Assembly: GCA_029939535.1 (NCBI GenBank)
Contig: JAOZST010000034.1
Location: 1-27,291 of the forward strand
DNA: 27,291 bases
Source: NBML01 sp029939535
GTDB lineage: Bacteria; Desulfobacterota; Desulfobacteria; Desulfobacterales; Desulfobacteraceae
Direction of reading: 5' to 3'
In this document: piece by piece, positions 8,472-16,922 of the stretch
Layout of the letters: each line of letters starts with the position of its first letter
How positions within the stretch are numbered: the stretch's first letter is position 1
Notes under the pieces: model-generated
What the model saw: the letters and a program-made list of their open reading frames with translations, nothing else
Databases searched by the model: none
Told to the model about the DNA's origin: nothing
Position numbers and translations under genes: made by a program

Positions 8472-9032
8472 CTATGTCTTATCCTTTGTCCTGTTTCTGT
8501 CCTTGGGCATCAGAGTTTGAGTTTCAATAATCGCATCAAGCATTACATTTTCCCTGCCTGTCTTTGACAATGACAAAGAAGTTATGGTGACACCGTTTTT
8601 CGATGATTCTATATAATAAAGAAAATCAATCAGATTCTTTAAATAGACTTGTTTAAGATTAATCTTGGCTGTTTCAAGGTCATACAATGAGTTTTCAAGT
8701 TTTTTTGTAAACGGCTTCATGTAAGCGACATTCTCTTTTACGCTGCTTTTTCGGGCCTGGGCATCCAGAAAAGAAAAAAGTGAAAACCCTGGTTTCCTTC
8801 CTGCCAGGGTCTGGGTCTTTGTATCAAAATTATTGGAAACCGCCCGGAATTTCTGCTGAAGCATGATCATTTCTTCCAGAGAAGCCTGCTTTTCATTTAC
8901 AATGCGCTTTAGATTATCCCGTTTATCCAAAACACCCACAATTCCAAGCTGATAGCCCAGAAACAAAATCACAAAAAGAGCCCCGGATAGTAATACATTT
9001 ATTTCGCGTTTAGAAAAATCAGGCATACCCAT
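8472..9032 (-). CDS. gspM: Type II secretion protein GspM
   Basis: GspM is a bitopic inner-membrane protein that pairs with GspL in the platform. The product has a short cytoplasmic N-terminus and a single span (LLSGALFVILFLGYQLGIV). A coiled-coil-like charged stretch and a PilO-like periplasmic ferredoxin-fold region follow. I chose the ATG at 9032 (186 residues). A TTG at 9047 would add five residues and overlap the gspL stop by 11 bases. Another ATG at 9026 is possible, and none has a strong ribosome-binding site. Sequence conservation in this family is low, so position behind gspL and topology carry much of the call. Confidence 0.85.
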   Translation of the reverse strand: MGMPDFSKREINVLLSGALFVILFLGYQLGIVGVLDKRDNLKRIVNEKQASLEEMIMLQQKFRAVSNNFDTKTQTLAGRKPGFSLFSFLDAQARKSSVKENVAYMKPFTKKLENSLYDLETAKINLKQVYLKNLIDFLYYIESSKNGVTITSLSLSKTGRENVMLDAIIETQTLMPKDRNRTKDKT

Positions 9033-9036
9033 GTAT

Positions 9037-10473
9037 TCACATTTCAATAATAAATTTAAAGTTTACTCTGTTCCCTTTTTTGTCAACTGCTGCACTGGTG
9101 ATACTGACATTCTCAAATAAATCTGAGGATTCGATTTTGCTTTTAATATTGTCCACATTATTAAAGTTATCCGTTGATCCGGACAGGATAAGACGACCAT
9201 TATTGAATAAAAATCTTGAGGTTTCCATGTCCAGGGAAGGAGGAATTTTCCGGGACAGCTCGCCCATGATTTCCACGACTTTTACCTTGTTGATTGATAA
9301 ATCTTTATCCCCTGATGTGTTGGTTTTTTTTAATTCCGCACGAACATTTGCCTTCATCTGAAGATAGGGGTCATGGACCTTTTTTTTATCTGGAAAGGTT
9401 GCAGTAAAAATGGAAAGAGCTCGGCTATCCATGGCAGCTATTTTTTTATTCAGTCCAGCATTATCAAACCCAGAACTGATCATGAACAAAGAAAAACTAA
9501 TGATGCAGAGAACAGCGCAAGCAGCAATGCTTGAAAAATATGTCTTTACAAAAGAACTGGATCCATAGGCTCCCTGGCAGAAATTAAACAGATATGCACC
9601 TGGTTTATCCGGTGAAATATTTACCAATAAACCCTTGGTATCTATTTTTTGCTGCAGTCTGGGCAGATCTTTTCTTTTCAAAGCATTGTAAATACGTTCA
9701 GCATCTGGATTGTCCCCATCCGAACTGATAAAAATATCATATAAAATATCAGCCCCGGTTCTCTGGTTAAACCCCATGATGGTCTGTTTAATGCTCGTTT
9801 CCAGATTGTCCAGATTTTTCATATGGTCTGAATTGTCCGGGTCTTCAGAAGAATATAAAGAACGGGCAAAGCTGCGCACAGTACAGGGTTGTCCATTGTT
9901 CACCAGCACAATGGTACTCTCAAAATCAGCAATATGAAGAAATACAAAATTTGAACTATTTTTGTTTTTCCTTAAAAAGGCCATGGCTGTGGCATACCCG
10001 CCAGGAGTAATGATCAACGGTTTAATACCGAAACTGTTTAACTTTGAAAAATATTTTTCAATCCAGGCCTCACCAATGGAGGCACTCAAGATAAGATTGG
10101 ATTCTTTTCCAGTATCCAGCAGATGAAAGTCAGAGATATAGTCTTCCTGGACAGTGGGCAGCAAATTTTCAAGTTCAAAGGGCAGAATTTGTTTTATTTT
10201 ATTTTTTGAACCAAAGGGAAGTGAAAGGTTTCTAAAACATATGGAAAGGGGCGACACAAAAATAGTTGCGGTTGAACATGTCTGAAGACCCAGCTGACGG
10301 GCAACCATATCCATTCCCGCATCAAAGGGTACAGGATTTTCTTCTGAAACAGGCAGATCTTTAAACAGGACATGGCAGTGATCTTGAACCAAATTTTGCT
10401 TATATCCTGATTCAACGATACTGGCTTTTATTCCAAAATCATCTATTTCAAGGCTTAGAAAACAACCTGCCAT
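9037..10473 (-). CDS. gspL: Type II secretion protein GspL (PilM-like)
   Basis: GspL ties the ATPase GspE to the membrane. The 478-residue protein has a cytoplasmic actin-like part (about 1-300) of the PilM/GspL fold, with FLSLEIDDFGIKASIV at the start and LPFELENLLP near residue 97. One membrane span follows at about 314-334. The periplasmic C-terminal part ends in a PilN-like ferredoxin fold (about 390-478, including ILSGSTDNFNNVDNI). The length is somewhat above the classical 400 residues, as is usual where the actin-like part is complete. The ATG has GGGA seven bases upstream and lies 12 bases behind gspK. The TGA lies just ahead of gspM. Confidence 0.9.
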   Translation of the reverse strand: MAGCFLSLEIDDFGIKASIVESGYKQNLVQDHCHVLFKDLPVSEENPVPFDAGMDMVARQLGLQTCSTATIFVSPLSICFRNLSLPFGSKNKIKQILPFELENLLPTVQEDYISDFHLLDTGKESNLILSASIGEAWIEKYFSKLNSFGIKPLIITPGGYATAMAFLRKNKNSSNFVFLHIADFESTIVLVNNGQPCTVRSFARSLYSSEDPDNSDHMKNLDNLETSIKQTIMGFNQRTGADILYDIFISSDGDNPDAERIYNALKRKDLPRLQQKIDTKGLLVNISPDKPGAYLFNFCQGAYGSSSFVKTYFSSIAACAVLCIISFSLFMISSGFDNAGLNKKIAAMDSRALSIFTATFPDKKKVHDPYLQMKANVRAELKKTNTSGDKDLSINKVKVVEIMGELSRKIPPSLDMETSRFLFNNGRLILSGSTDNFNNVDNIKSKIESSDLFENVSITSAAVDKKGNRVNFKFIIEM

Positions 10474-10485
10474 GTATTATTCCCT

Positions 10486-11595
10486 TTATTTTCTTTCCAT
10501 CTGGATTATTCGATATGTCCACTTTCCAGAGTCTTTCTGCTTTTCCCTTTTCAAAAAAGATACAAGATTGGTTGTTGCATCATTTTTTTGAGCAATGCAC
10601 TCTATTTTAAAGATATGGCTTGAATAGGTTATGGTGTTATCCAACCATTCTTGTTCCTTTTCAGACAGATCTATAACCTTTTTATACCACCCCTTGTCAA
10701 GTGGGTTTACAAAAACATCGCCTTCTTCACTCCTCTGTTCCCTGTAATCCACAAGATCCCGGGCAAATTCTTCCATGCCTTCGGGAAGAAGCCCGGCCAG
10801 CACATCAACACCGGCTGTATTAATATTCACTTTTCCTGGATACCTGAAACCCCCTTTTGCGGTTTTTTCCTGATCCAGGCCGTAAATGGTAAATACATCA
10901 CTTAATCCCAATTGATCAACTGGTTCGTCTGCCTGGTCCAAAATTTCAGTTTTTAGCAGGTCCTTTGAGATACCTTTTACATTCATTAATTCGTCGATAT
11001 GATCAAAGGGTCCATTGGCACATACATAGTGAGGATCAAGTTCCATATAATAATCTGATTCTGCTCCTGAAACCCCGCTTATGAGATCATCATCTCCTGA
11101 ATCAAGCCAGTCTTTCAGTGAATTGATAATCTCGTCAGGATCTCTTGTATCCAGGGATTTATCATTTGAAAACCTGGGTCTTAAAAAATTTTCCCAGATC
11201 CGGGTCTGAACCGGGCTGATCTGATTGCCTGGAAACTCCAGAAGCAAGGCATTTACCTGTATTTTAGACAATTCATCTGTAATTTTTATGGTAAGTGTAT
11301 CTTTTTCCAGTTTCAGCTCATTTACTGCCAGTAAAAGTTTATCATGGTCTGCCCAGGCCTCCTGGATTGTATCGATATTATTCTTTGCTGCATCATCAAC
11401 AAGGATAAGAGCTGCAATATTTATACCGGACAATGCAAGTTGATCCGCCTGAAATTGGTCCCTGTATGCCAAAGTCTCCATGGCGGAATCACCGGTAAAT
11501 TTACCCATCTGCAGGGCTGCAGCCAATAAAATAGCAACAATTGCAAGGGTCACAACAAGGGCAACCCCTTTTTCATTAAAAAGGATATCAGTCAA
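10486..11595 (-). CDS. gspK: Type II secretion minor pseudopilin GspK
   Basis: GspK is the tip pseudopilin that nucleates the pseudopilus with GspI and GspJ. I start the gene at a TTG (11595), giving 369 residues. It has AGGAAGGG six bases upstream (11602-11609) and yields a ten-residue prepilin leader, MTDILFNEKG, cut before VALVVTLAIVAILL. The mature protein lacks the Glu at position 5, which is typical of GspK and consistent with its tip position. The large globular domain has the acidic DSGDDD segment and a helix-hairpin-like NVKGISKDLL (GspK SAM-like region). It also has NINTAGVDVLAGLLP, a motif common in this family. A TTG at 11634 would add 13 residues inside gspJ. The start overlaps the gspJ stop. 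Confidence 0.9.
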   Translation of the reverse strand: MTDILFNEKGVALVVTLAIVAILLAAALQMGKFTGDSAMETLAYRDQFQADQLALSGINIAALILVDDAAKNNIDTIQEAWADHDKLLLAVNELKLEKDTLTIKITDELSKIQVNALLLEFPGNQISPVQTRIWENFLRPRFSNDKSLDTRDPDEIINSLKDWLDSGDDDLISGVSGAESDYYMELDPHYVCANGPFDHIDELMNVKGISKDLLKTEILDQADEPVDQLGLSDVFTIYGLDQEKTAKGGFRYPGKVNINTAGVDVLAGLLPEGMEEFARDLVDYREQRSEEGDVFVNPLDKGWYKKVIDLSEKEQEWLDNTITYSSHIFKIECIAQKNDATTNLVSFLKREKQKDSGKWTYRIIQMERK

Positions 11596-12337
11596 TGGAA
11601 GCCCTTCCTGAAACCAGGCCAATGGAAGTTTCAAAGAATTGCTGTCTTTCTTCTGACCCCAGAATAATTTTCAGATGAATACTTTTGGGAAATGTATATC
11701 TAAATTCCTTTGCCTCTGAATCCCAATATTTATACTCATCTCCGTTAAAATCCATGTATGAAATTTCAAACCCTGAAACATCCCTGCATAAAATTGGATC
11801 ATCACAGGATTCCAGTTCTTCTGGAAAAGGTCCCAGTGAATCGGCCCGATAAAGGTCATACCCATTGTTTTCATTTTCCCTTACATAATAAGCGATCCGT
11901 GCAATACCCTGCCTTTGATCCAAACCAATCATTGCATGGGCCTTGGAGGTGAATTCCAGAAATGAAAACAGATCCTGCCCCGTAGTCACTTCACGGCCAG
12001 TCAGCCTGTATGGATCAGGATCTGAATTTAATTCAGGCTTTTTATATCTTGGAGTCTGTAAAACATACAATGATTCAATATCCATATGAATTCTTTTCAG
12101 GACATTCCTTATGGTTTCAGTATTAACTACCTGATCCTTAAGGCTTTCACCTGAAATGATAAAGGCTCTGAAGGAAGAAAAAAGCACTGCAATAATGATG
12201 GAAAAAATAAGAATTGAAACAAGGACCTCCACAAGGGTGAACCCTGGGCATCTGTGCTTGATCAAATCATTATTTGCCGGGCTGTTATTTAAGGGCACAT
12301 TATTGATCTGGCTATCCAAAAAAACCGTCCTATTCAA
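11588..12337 (-). CDS. gspJ: Type II secretion minor pseudopilin GspJ
   Basis: GspJ is a minor pseudopilin of the tip complex. The prepilin peptidase site is G32 followed by FTLVEVLVSILIF, with Glu at mature position 5. The 249-residue length suits GspJ, which is larger than GspH and GspI. The start codon is TTG at 12337, supported by a strong GGAGG (12345-12349) seven bases upstream. The resulting leader (32 residues) is unusually long. A start further in would shorten it but has no comparable ribosome-binding site. It overlaps gspI by eight bases, and its stop overlaps the gspK start. Confidence 0.92.
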   Translation of the reverse strand: MNRTVFLDSQINNVPLNNSPANNDLIKHRCPGFTLVEVLVSILIFSIIIAVLFSSFRAFIISGESLKDQVVNTETIRNVLKRIHMDIESLYVLQTPRYKKPELNSDPDPYRLTGREVTTGQDLFSFLEFTSKAHAMIGLDQRQGIARIAYYVRENENNGYDLYRADSLGPFPEELESCDDPILCRDVSGFEISYMDFNGDEYKYWDSEAKEFRYTFPKSIHLKIILGSEERQQFFETSIGLVSGRASID

Positions 12338-12758
12338 TTACAAACCTCCAGGTAGTGATTTTATAGGATCTCTGTCTGGATGAATCGATTATTGCTATCT
12401 CAATTTTTTTTAAACTATCTGTATTCTCCTCACTGATAAAATCTATTTCTTCAAAAAATGAATCAGAAATATTACATGACCATATAAATTCAGGATAAGT
12501 TTCGTTAAAGTCCCCTTCAAACTCAGACCAGTTGGCAGGATCCTGTTCTATTTTAACCAGGAGTTGCTGTGCCAATGCCGGGGCCAGGCTGTTAAACTTA
12601 CCGGCATTCGCCAGTTCAATGGTGGAGGACTGCATCCGGAAAAGAGATGTCAATACAAGGGCAATAATAGAAATACTGATCATGACCTCCAAAAGAGTGA
12701 AGCCCCCAATATTTTCCTGTGATGAAATAAAATTAGATACAGTCTTCAAGATAAACAT
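12330..12758 (-). CDS. gspI: Type II secretion minor pseudopilin GspI
   Basis: GspI is a minor pseudopilin that partners GspJ and GspK. The 142-residue product has a leader ending in IGG and cut before FTLLEVMISISIIALVL, with Glu at mature position 5. The short globular domain, the size and the position between gspH and gspJ identify it. A TTG at 12749 would give a shorter leader. The ATG at 12758 is kept, although no strong ribosome-binding site is seen before it. The gene overlaps gspH by 26 bases and gspJ by eight, so the whole pseudopilin set is translationally linked. Confidence 0.9.
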   Translation of the reverse strand: MFILKTVSNFISSQENIGGFTLLEVMISISIIALVLTSLFRMQSSTIELANAGKFNSLAPALAQQLLVKIEQDPANWSEFEGDFNETYPEFIWSCNISDSFFEEIDFISEENTDSLKKIEIAIIDSSRQRSYKITTWRFVIE

Positions 12759-13263
12759 GTTTGTTCAGAAGCTGTGCCTGGGAAAGGAACGGCTCTATTT
12801 TCAAGGTTATATTTTTTTGATTTTCAATGATATGGATCAAAGCAAAGTCAGAATACCCCTGCTTCCTGAACCTGATCATATGTTCCATGTTTCCGGTCTC
12901 TCTTGCGCCGGGAAATTCGACATCTATAATCTCGATATCCTCAGATAAAAATACCCCTTTTTCTTTCACCCCTTCCCTTGTTTCATCGTCCATGGACTCA
13001 TCTGTTACCCATACAAGGCTTGATCCAGGGTCAATATGCATCCAATAATCAAGATTCCTGGATACAGCCCGTTTTTTTAAATCATCGATTAAATGAACCA
13101 TATTCCCTAGCTGGGTTGCAGAGTCAGAAAACAGAACAATATCTCTGAACACAGGTAATGAAAACAAAAGAAGCATTGCAACGATACTGATAACGACAAT
13201 CAGTTCGATCAAGGTAAAACCAGAAGGTTTTTTAAAATTATTCAAACTCCCAGCTGTTGACAT
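12733..13263 (-). CDS. gspH: Type II secretion minor pseudopilin GspH
   Basis: GspH is a minor pseudopilin. The frame is open for 297 codons, but the first 121 lie inside gspG in another frame and show no pilin features. I start at the ATG at 13263 (176 residues), with GGAGGAGAGGG upstream. This gives a 15-residue leader MSTAGSLNNFKKPSG cut before FTLIELIVVISIVAML, with Glu at mature position 5. The globular domain is of ordinary GspH size. The start lies 26 bases inside gspG and the stop lies 26 bases inside gspI. GspH and FimT proteins are hard to tell apart, but the context fixes GspH. Confidence 0.88.
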   Translation of the reverse strand: MSTAGSLNNFKKPSGFTLIELIVVISIVAMLLLFSLPVFRDIVLFSDSATQLGNMVHLIDDLKKRAVSRNLDYWMHIDPGSSLVWVTDESMDDETREGVKEKGVFLSEDIEIIDVEFPGARETGNMEHMIRFRKQGYSDFALIHIIENQKNITLKIEPFLSQAQLLNKHVYLEDCI

Positions 13264-13732
13264 CTTTATTTTTACCCTCTCCTCCGGGAGCCCCGTCAGC
13301 GCCATAGGAAATGATATCATAATCATCATGAATACCAGGAGAGAGATACAGATACTCCCTGCCCCATGGATCTTTGGGTATCCTTGCCTTTGCCAGATAT
13401 CCTTTTTCTTTCCAGTGTAAGGGAATAGGTTCCGTTGAAGGCTTTTCAATAAGGGCCAGAAGTCCCTGGTCTGTGGTTGGATAATGTCCATTATCCAGCT
13501 TGTACAGTTTAATGGCAGTTTCAATGGAAGCAATATCAACCTTTGCCTTGACAGATTTTGCATCATCTGTCCTACCCATAAATCTTGGTGCAATATAGGT
13601 TGCAAGAATACCCAGTATGACCACAACCACCATTAATTCAAGAAAGGAAAATCCTTTTTCGTTGACAATTTTTCCGTTAACAGTTTTTTTTGTTGAAACG
13701 GTTACATAATGTTTATAATCCATACTCTTCAT
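13238..13732 (-). CDS. gspG: Type II secretion major pseudopilin GspG
   Basis: GspG is the main subunit of the pseudopilus. The 164-residue product has a long leader (27 residues, ending NEKG) cut before FSFLELMVVVVILGILA, with Glu at mature position 5. The mature domain has the strongly conserved GspG series: KLDNGHYPTTDQGLLAL, then IPKDPWGREYLYLSPG, then DIISYGADGAPGGEG, including the calcium-loop region. AGGA lies ten bases ahead of the ATG at 13732. A second ATG at 13723 would remove three residues. It is the first gene of the gsp operon and faces away from the MarR-family gene 191 bases off. Confidence 0.95.
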   Translation of the reverse strand: MKSMDYKHYVTVSTKKTVNGKIVNEKGFSFLELMVVVVILGILATYIAPRFMGRTDDAKSVKAKVDIASIETAIKLYKLDNGHYPTTDQGLLALIEKPSTEPIPLHWKEKGYLAKARIPKDPWGREYLYLSPGIHDDYDIISYGADGAPGGEGKNKDVNSWEFE

Positions 13733-13862
13733 GGGATAGCCGTCCTGTTAGATAAGATTTTCGTTTGAATTAATAAACAATTTTAAATTTACAGAATGTC
13801 TTAGCATTATTCTTATGCCAAGTAAATGGGAATTAAGATTCATAAAACTTCAAGGGTTTTGG

Positions 13863-13900
13863 TTGACAGAAACTATAAAAACCAATATTTGTATGTACAA
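13863..13900 (+). promoter_or_regulatory. Candidate promoter and palindromic operator ahead of the MarR gene
   Basis: TTGACA (13863-13868) is followed after 17 bp by TATTTG (13886-13891), a possible -10 box. A near-perfect palindrome TTGTA-TG-TACAA (13889-13900) overlaps it. MarR-family dimers bind palindromes of this kind in their own promoters, so it is a candidate autoregulatory site about 25 bases ahead of the ATG. This is inference from position and symmetry. Confidence 0.4.
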
Positions 13901-13923
13901 TATAAAACAATAGGATCGTAACC

Positions 13924-14397
13924 ATGGAACTACCCAAAAAAGAACCACCAATAAAAAATTTTCTTGAAAACTGTCTGTTTTTTAATACCAATGCTTTTTC
14001 CAGGCAACTGCTCAGACTTGCAGAGGCTGAATTCAAACATTTGAAGATATCCCCGGCCCATGCATCATTACTTATGCTGGTTTATGATACACCGGGTATC
14101 AGCCCCAAGGAATTGAGCCGTCTGTTACAACTGACTCCATCCACCATCACCCGTTTTATTGATTCCCTTGCTAAAAAAAAAATGGTACTCCGCAGGAATA
14201 AAGGTAAAACAGTATCTATTTTCCCTACCCAGCGGAGCCTGGATATGAAGGCATCCATTGCCCAGGCATATAAAAGACTATATCTAAACTATACAAAAAT
14301 TCTGGGGGTAGAAACTGCCATGCTCCTTTCCCATCAGATAGCCAGGTCCACTAAACAGGTGATGGAATCGTTACAAAACCATGAAAAAGTGCTTTAA
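13924..14397 (+). CDS. MarR-family transcriptional regulator
   Basis: This is a 157-residue winged helix-turn-helix protein. The DNA-binding part spans about residues 45-110, with SPKELSRLLQLTPSTITRFI (helix-turn-helix) and a wing around RRNKGKTVSIFPTQRS. Flanking helices would form the dimer interface. Proteins of this family usually repress a neighbouring gene and respond to small ligands or thiol oxidation. One cysteine lies near the N-terminus (C17), but nothing shows that it is a sensor. The neighbour gspG reads in the opposite direction, so regulation of the secretion operon or of its own gene are both possible. The stop lies 17 bases inside truA. The ligand and targets are unknown. Confidence 0.88.
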   Translation: MELPKKEPPIKNFLENCLFFNTNAFSRQLLRLAEAEFKHLKISPAHASLLMLVYDTPGISPKELSRLLQLTPSTITRFIDSLAKKKMVLRRNKGKTVSIFPTQRSLDMKASIAQAYKRLYLNYTKILGVETAMLLSHQIARSTKQVMESLQNHEKVL

Positions 14398-15142
14398 ACT
14401 GATCCAAAATTTTAAACTGATTATTGAATACGATGGTACCCCTTTTTTCGGATGGCAGCGCCAGCCGGAAAAAATCACAGTCCAGGGTGAACTGGAATCT
14501 GTTCTGGGCATTATTTTGAACCAGGAAATAAAAATCCATGGCTCAGGACGTACAGATGCCGGGGTCCATGCCCTGGGCCAGGTTGCCAGTTTCCACGCAG
14601 AGACCAATATGGATCCAGAGATATTAAAAAAAGGGGTGAACAGCCTGATGAAACACCCCATTGTGATTCGCAACTGTTCACATGCAGATTCAGAGTTCCA
14701 CGCCCGGTACAGTGCAAAATCCAAGGAATATAATTATTTTATCCTGAACCAACCCGATCCCTGTGCTATTGGGGCCTCATACATCTGGTATGTAAAAAAG
14801 CCTTTGGAGCTTGATCCAATGAATAAATGCTGCGATCTGATCACTGGAACCCACGATTTTAAATCCTTTGAAAATGCTGGCAGTCCCAGGTCATCAACCA
14901 TTAGAGAAATTTATTTTGCCAGGATACAACCCCAGGCAGAAAACCGACTGGTCTTTAAAATATCTGCTACTGGATTTTTAAAAAACATGGTGCGCAATTT
15001 AATTGGAACTTTGGTGGACGCAGGACTGAAAAAAATCAGTGTGAAAGATTTTGAGGCAATTCTTGGAGCAGGAAACAGAAATCTTGCCGGAATAACTGCT
15101 CCGGCAAGGGGGTTGTTTTTAAAGCAGGTGAATTATTCCTGA
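14381..15142 (+). CDS. truA: tRNA pseudouridine synthase A
   Basis: TruA converts uridines 38-40 in the anticodon stem of many tRNAs to pseudouridine. The 253-residue product has the family length. It contains IEYDGTPFFGWQRQP near the start, the catalytic motif GSGRTDAGVHALGQVASF with the active-site Asp at residue 59, and late FLKNMVRNLIGTLVDAG. It overlaps the upstream regulator gene by 17 bases, so the two are probably one transcript. Its end overlaps the convergent ClC gene by ten bases. The start is poorly marked, since no good ribosome-binding site is seen, but coupling to the upstream gene would explain this. Confidence 0.96.
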   Translation: MKKCFKLIQNFKLIIEYDGTPFFGWQRQPEKITVQGELESVLGIILNQEIKIHGSGRTDAGVHALGQVASFHAETNMDPEILKKGVNSLMKHPIVIRNCSHADSEFHARYSAKSKEYNYFILNQPDPCAIGASYIWYVKKPLELDPMNKCCDLITGTHDFKSFENAGSPRSSTIREIYFARIQPQAENRLVFKISATGFLKNMVRNLIGTLVDAGLKKISVKDFEAILGAGNRNLAGITAPARGLFLKQVNYS

Positions 15143-16917
15143 TCCCTGATTTTTTTGACATGTTCATTATAATGGGTAATTATATCCCGTCTATAGATCA
15201 TGCCTAAAAAAACTCCTGAATCATCCTCTTTGACAACTGGCAAGGCATCAATATTTTTCTGGGTCAATTTTAAGAGGACCGTGTTCAGGTCTTCTGATGG
15301 CCTGGTAGTGATGAGATTGGAAATCATGATATCCTTCATGACCACCAGATCCTCCAGGTGAATGGTAAATATTACTTCACGGATATCTGTGGATGAGAAA
15401 ATCCCTGTAAAGGCACCCTGGCTGTTCATGACCGGGAAATAATGCTGTTTGGTGGTCTGGAAAATTTTTTTAAATTCACTGAAGGGCATATTTTCATTCA
15501 CACACCTGACATCCTTGACCAGGTGGACAAGATTTTCCACCCGCATGGTCTGGAGAATATCCATCATGAATTCACCTGCATGCACAGGAGAATCAATCCT
15601 TGATTTGACCTGATTTTCAAAAATTGTCCAGCGCCGGGCCAGAAGGTAACACAAAGAACACACCAGAAGACTTGGAAGAAGAAGATGATAGGAATTGGTC
15701 ATCTCACTGACAAAAATAATGGTGGAAATAGGAGTGTTGGAGACTGCCGTAAAAAATCCAGCCATACCCACGATAACAAAGGTGCCTGGATTTGTTACCA
15801 CCGTGGGTATCAACATGTGGAATATATTTCCCACAGCACCGCCCATTGCACCACCGATTACAATGGAAGGACCGAAAACCCCTCCGCTGCCACCGGAACC
15901 TATGGAAAAAGAAGTAGTGAGTATTTTACCGATTGCAAGGGCAATCAAAGTGGGAATGGCTACCTTGTTAAAAATGGCGTCCTGGGCTATGCCATATCCA
16001 AAGGCCAGGGTATAGGGCAGGAAAAATCCTATTATACCGGTTAAAAGCCCCCCTATTGCAGGCTTGATATGATTGGGGATCTTTAGTTTTTTAAACAGGT
16101 CTATTACCCCGTAAAACACCTTTACATACAGGACACCTGTCACAACCAATACACCGGCAAGAACAATATAAGGCCCCAGTTCCAAAGGGTTCTGGAATTT
16201 AAAATTCGGGGAATCAAACAAAGATCCCCAGCCAAAAACAATACAGAAAAGGCAATAGGCCACAACCGAGGATATCCCGGCGGGAATGATTACCTCTGAT
16301 TCAAAATCCGGATCCCGATAAAGGACTTCCGCAGCAAACAATGCTCCTGCCAGGGGAGCCCTGAAAATACTGCCCACACCTGCTCCGATGCCGGCTGCCA
16401 TCATGATCCTCCGCTCCCGTTCAGACAGTTTGAATTTTGTGGCAAGAAAAGAAGCAAACCCGGCACCAATCTGGGCAATGGGTCCTTCCCTGCCGCCGGA
16501 ACCACCTGTGGTCAGGGTAAAGGTAGATGCAATGGTTTTTATGATGGGAATCCTGCTTCTTATGTGTCCGCCTTTATGGTGATAGGCGTCAATGGCAGCA
16601 TCCGTACCATGGCCTTCTGCTTCCGGAGCGAAGGTATAGACCAGCCATCCGGACACGACCCCGCCAAGGGCCGGAAGGATCAACAGTATCCAGCGATTAA
16701 ACGGAGTGTCAGTATGGTGCAGAAGCAAATGTTCCCCAGCGGGTGATCCAGGCCTGTATCCAGCCATGAGATCCAGAAAATAATGCATGCCAAGGCCGCA
16801 CAGGTAATGGAAGATAACAGCCCCTAGTCCTGCAATAATACCGATCATGACAAAATAAAACAGCCATCTCCCTGCAACGGCAATTTCCTTTGCCTTGGCT
16901 TTTTTTGCAATACTCAT
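15133..16917 (-). CDS. ClC-type chloride channel/antiporter with C-terminal CBS pair
   Basis: The 594-residue membrane protein belongs to the ClC family, which moves chloride, often in exchange for protons. The core covers about residues 15-435. It shows GREGP (142-146) with the gating glutamate E144, and GGVFGPS (345-351), the two main anion-path motifs. The first filter motif reads GHGTDA (102-107) in place of the GSGIP of the E. coli exchanger, so the pore serine is not conserved. Two CBS domains follow (about 456-515 and 525-585), which often bind adenine nucleotides. AAGG lies nine bases ahead of the ATG. The gene starts five bases behind the aminotransferase stop, so the two form an operon. 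Fluoride- or nitrate-selective members exist, and the substrate cannot be fixed from sequence alone. Confidence 0.9.
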   Translation of the reverse strand: MSIAKKAKAKEIAVAGRWLFYFVMIGIIAGLGAVIFHYLCGLGMHYFLDLMAGYRPGSPAGEHLLLHHTDTPFNRWILLILPALGGVVSGWLVYTFAPEAEGHGTDAAIDAYHHKGGHIRSRIPIIKTIASTFTLTTGGSGGREGPIAQIGAGFASFLATKFKLSERERRIMMAAGIGAGVGSIFRAPLAGALFAAEVLYRDPDFESEVIIPAGISSVVAYCLFCIVFGWGSLFDSPNFKFQNPLELGPYIVLAGVLVVTGVLYVKVFYGVIDLFKKLKIPNHIKPAIGGLLTGIIGFFLPYTLAFGYGIAQDAIFNKVAIPTLIALAIGKILTTSFSIGSGGSGGVFGPSIVIGGAMGGAVGNIFHMLIPTVVTNPGTFVIVGMAGFFTAVSNTPISTIIFVSEMTNSYHLLLPSLLVCSLCYLLARRWTIFENQVKSRIDSPVHAGEFMMDILQTMRVENLVHLVKDVRCVNENMPFSEFKKIFQTTKQHYFPVMNSQGAFTGIFSSTDIREVIFTIHLEDLVVMKDIMISNLITTRPSEDLNTVLLKLTQKNIDALPVVKEDDSGVFLGMIYRRDIITHYNEHVKKIRDQE

Positions 16918-16922
16918 CTGGA

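Noticed and set aside
13264..13626. Upstream extension of the gspH frame (121 more codons)
   Set aside because: It lies inside gspG in another frame and shows no pilin or other family features. The ATG at 13263 gives a proper leader and ribosome-binding site.
13810..13830. Sigma54 (-24/-12) promoter for the gsp operon on the minus strand
   Set aside because: A TTGGCA is present, but the GG-to-GC distance to the next TGC is 12 bases, not the required 10.
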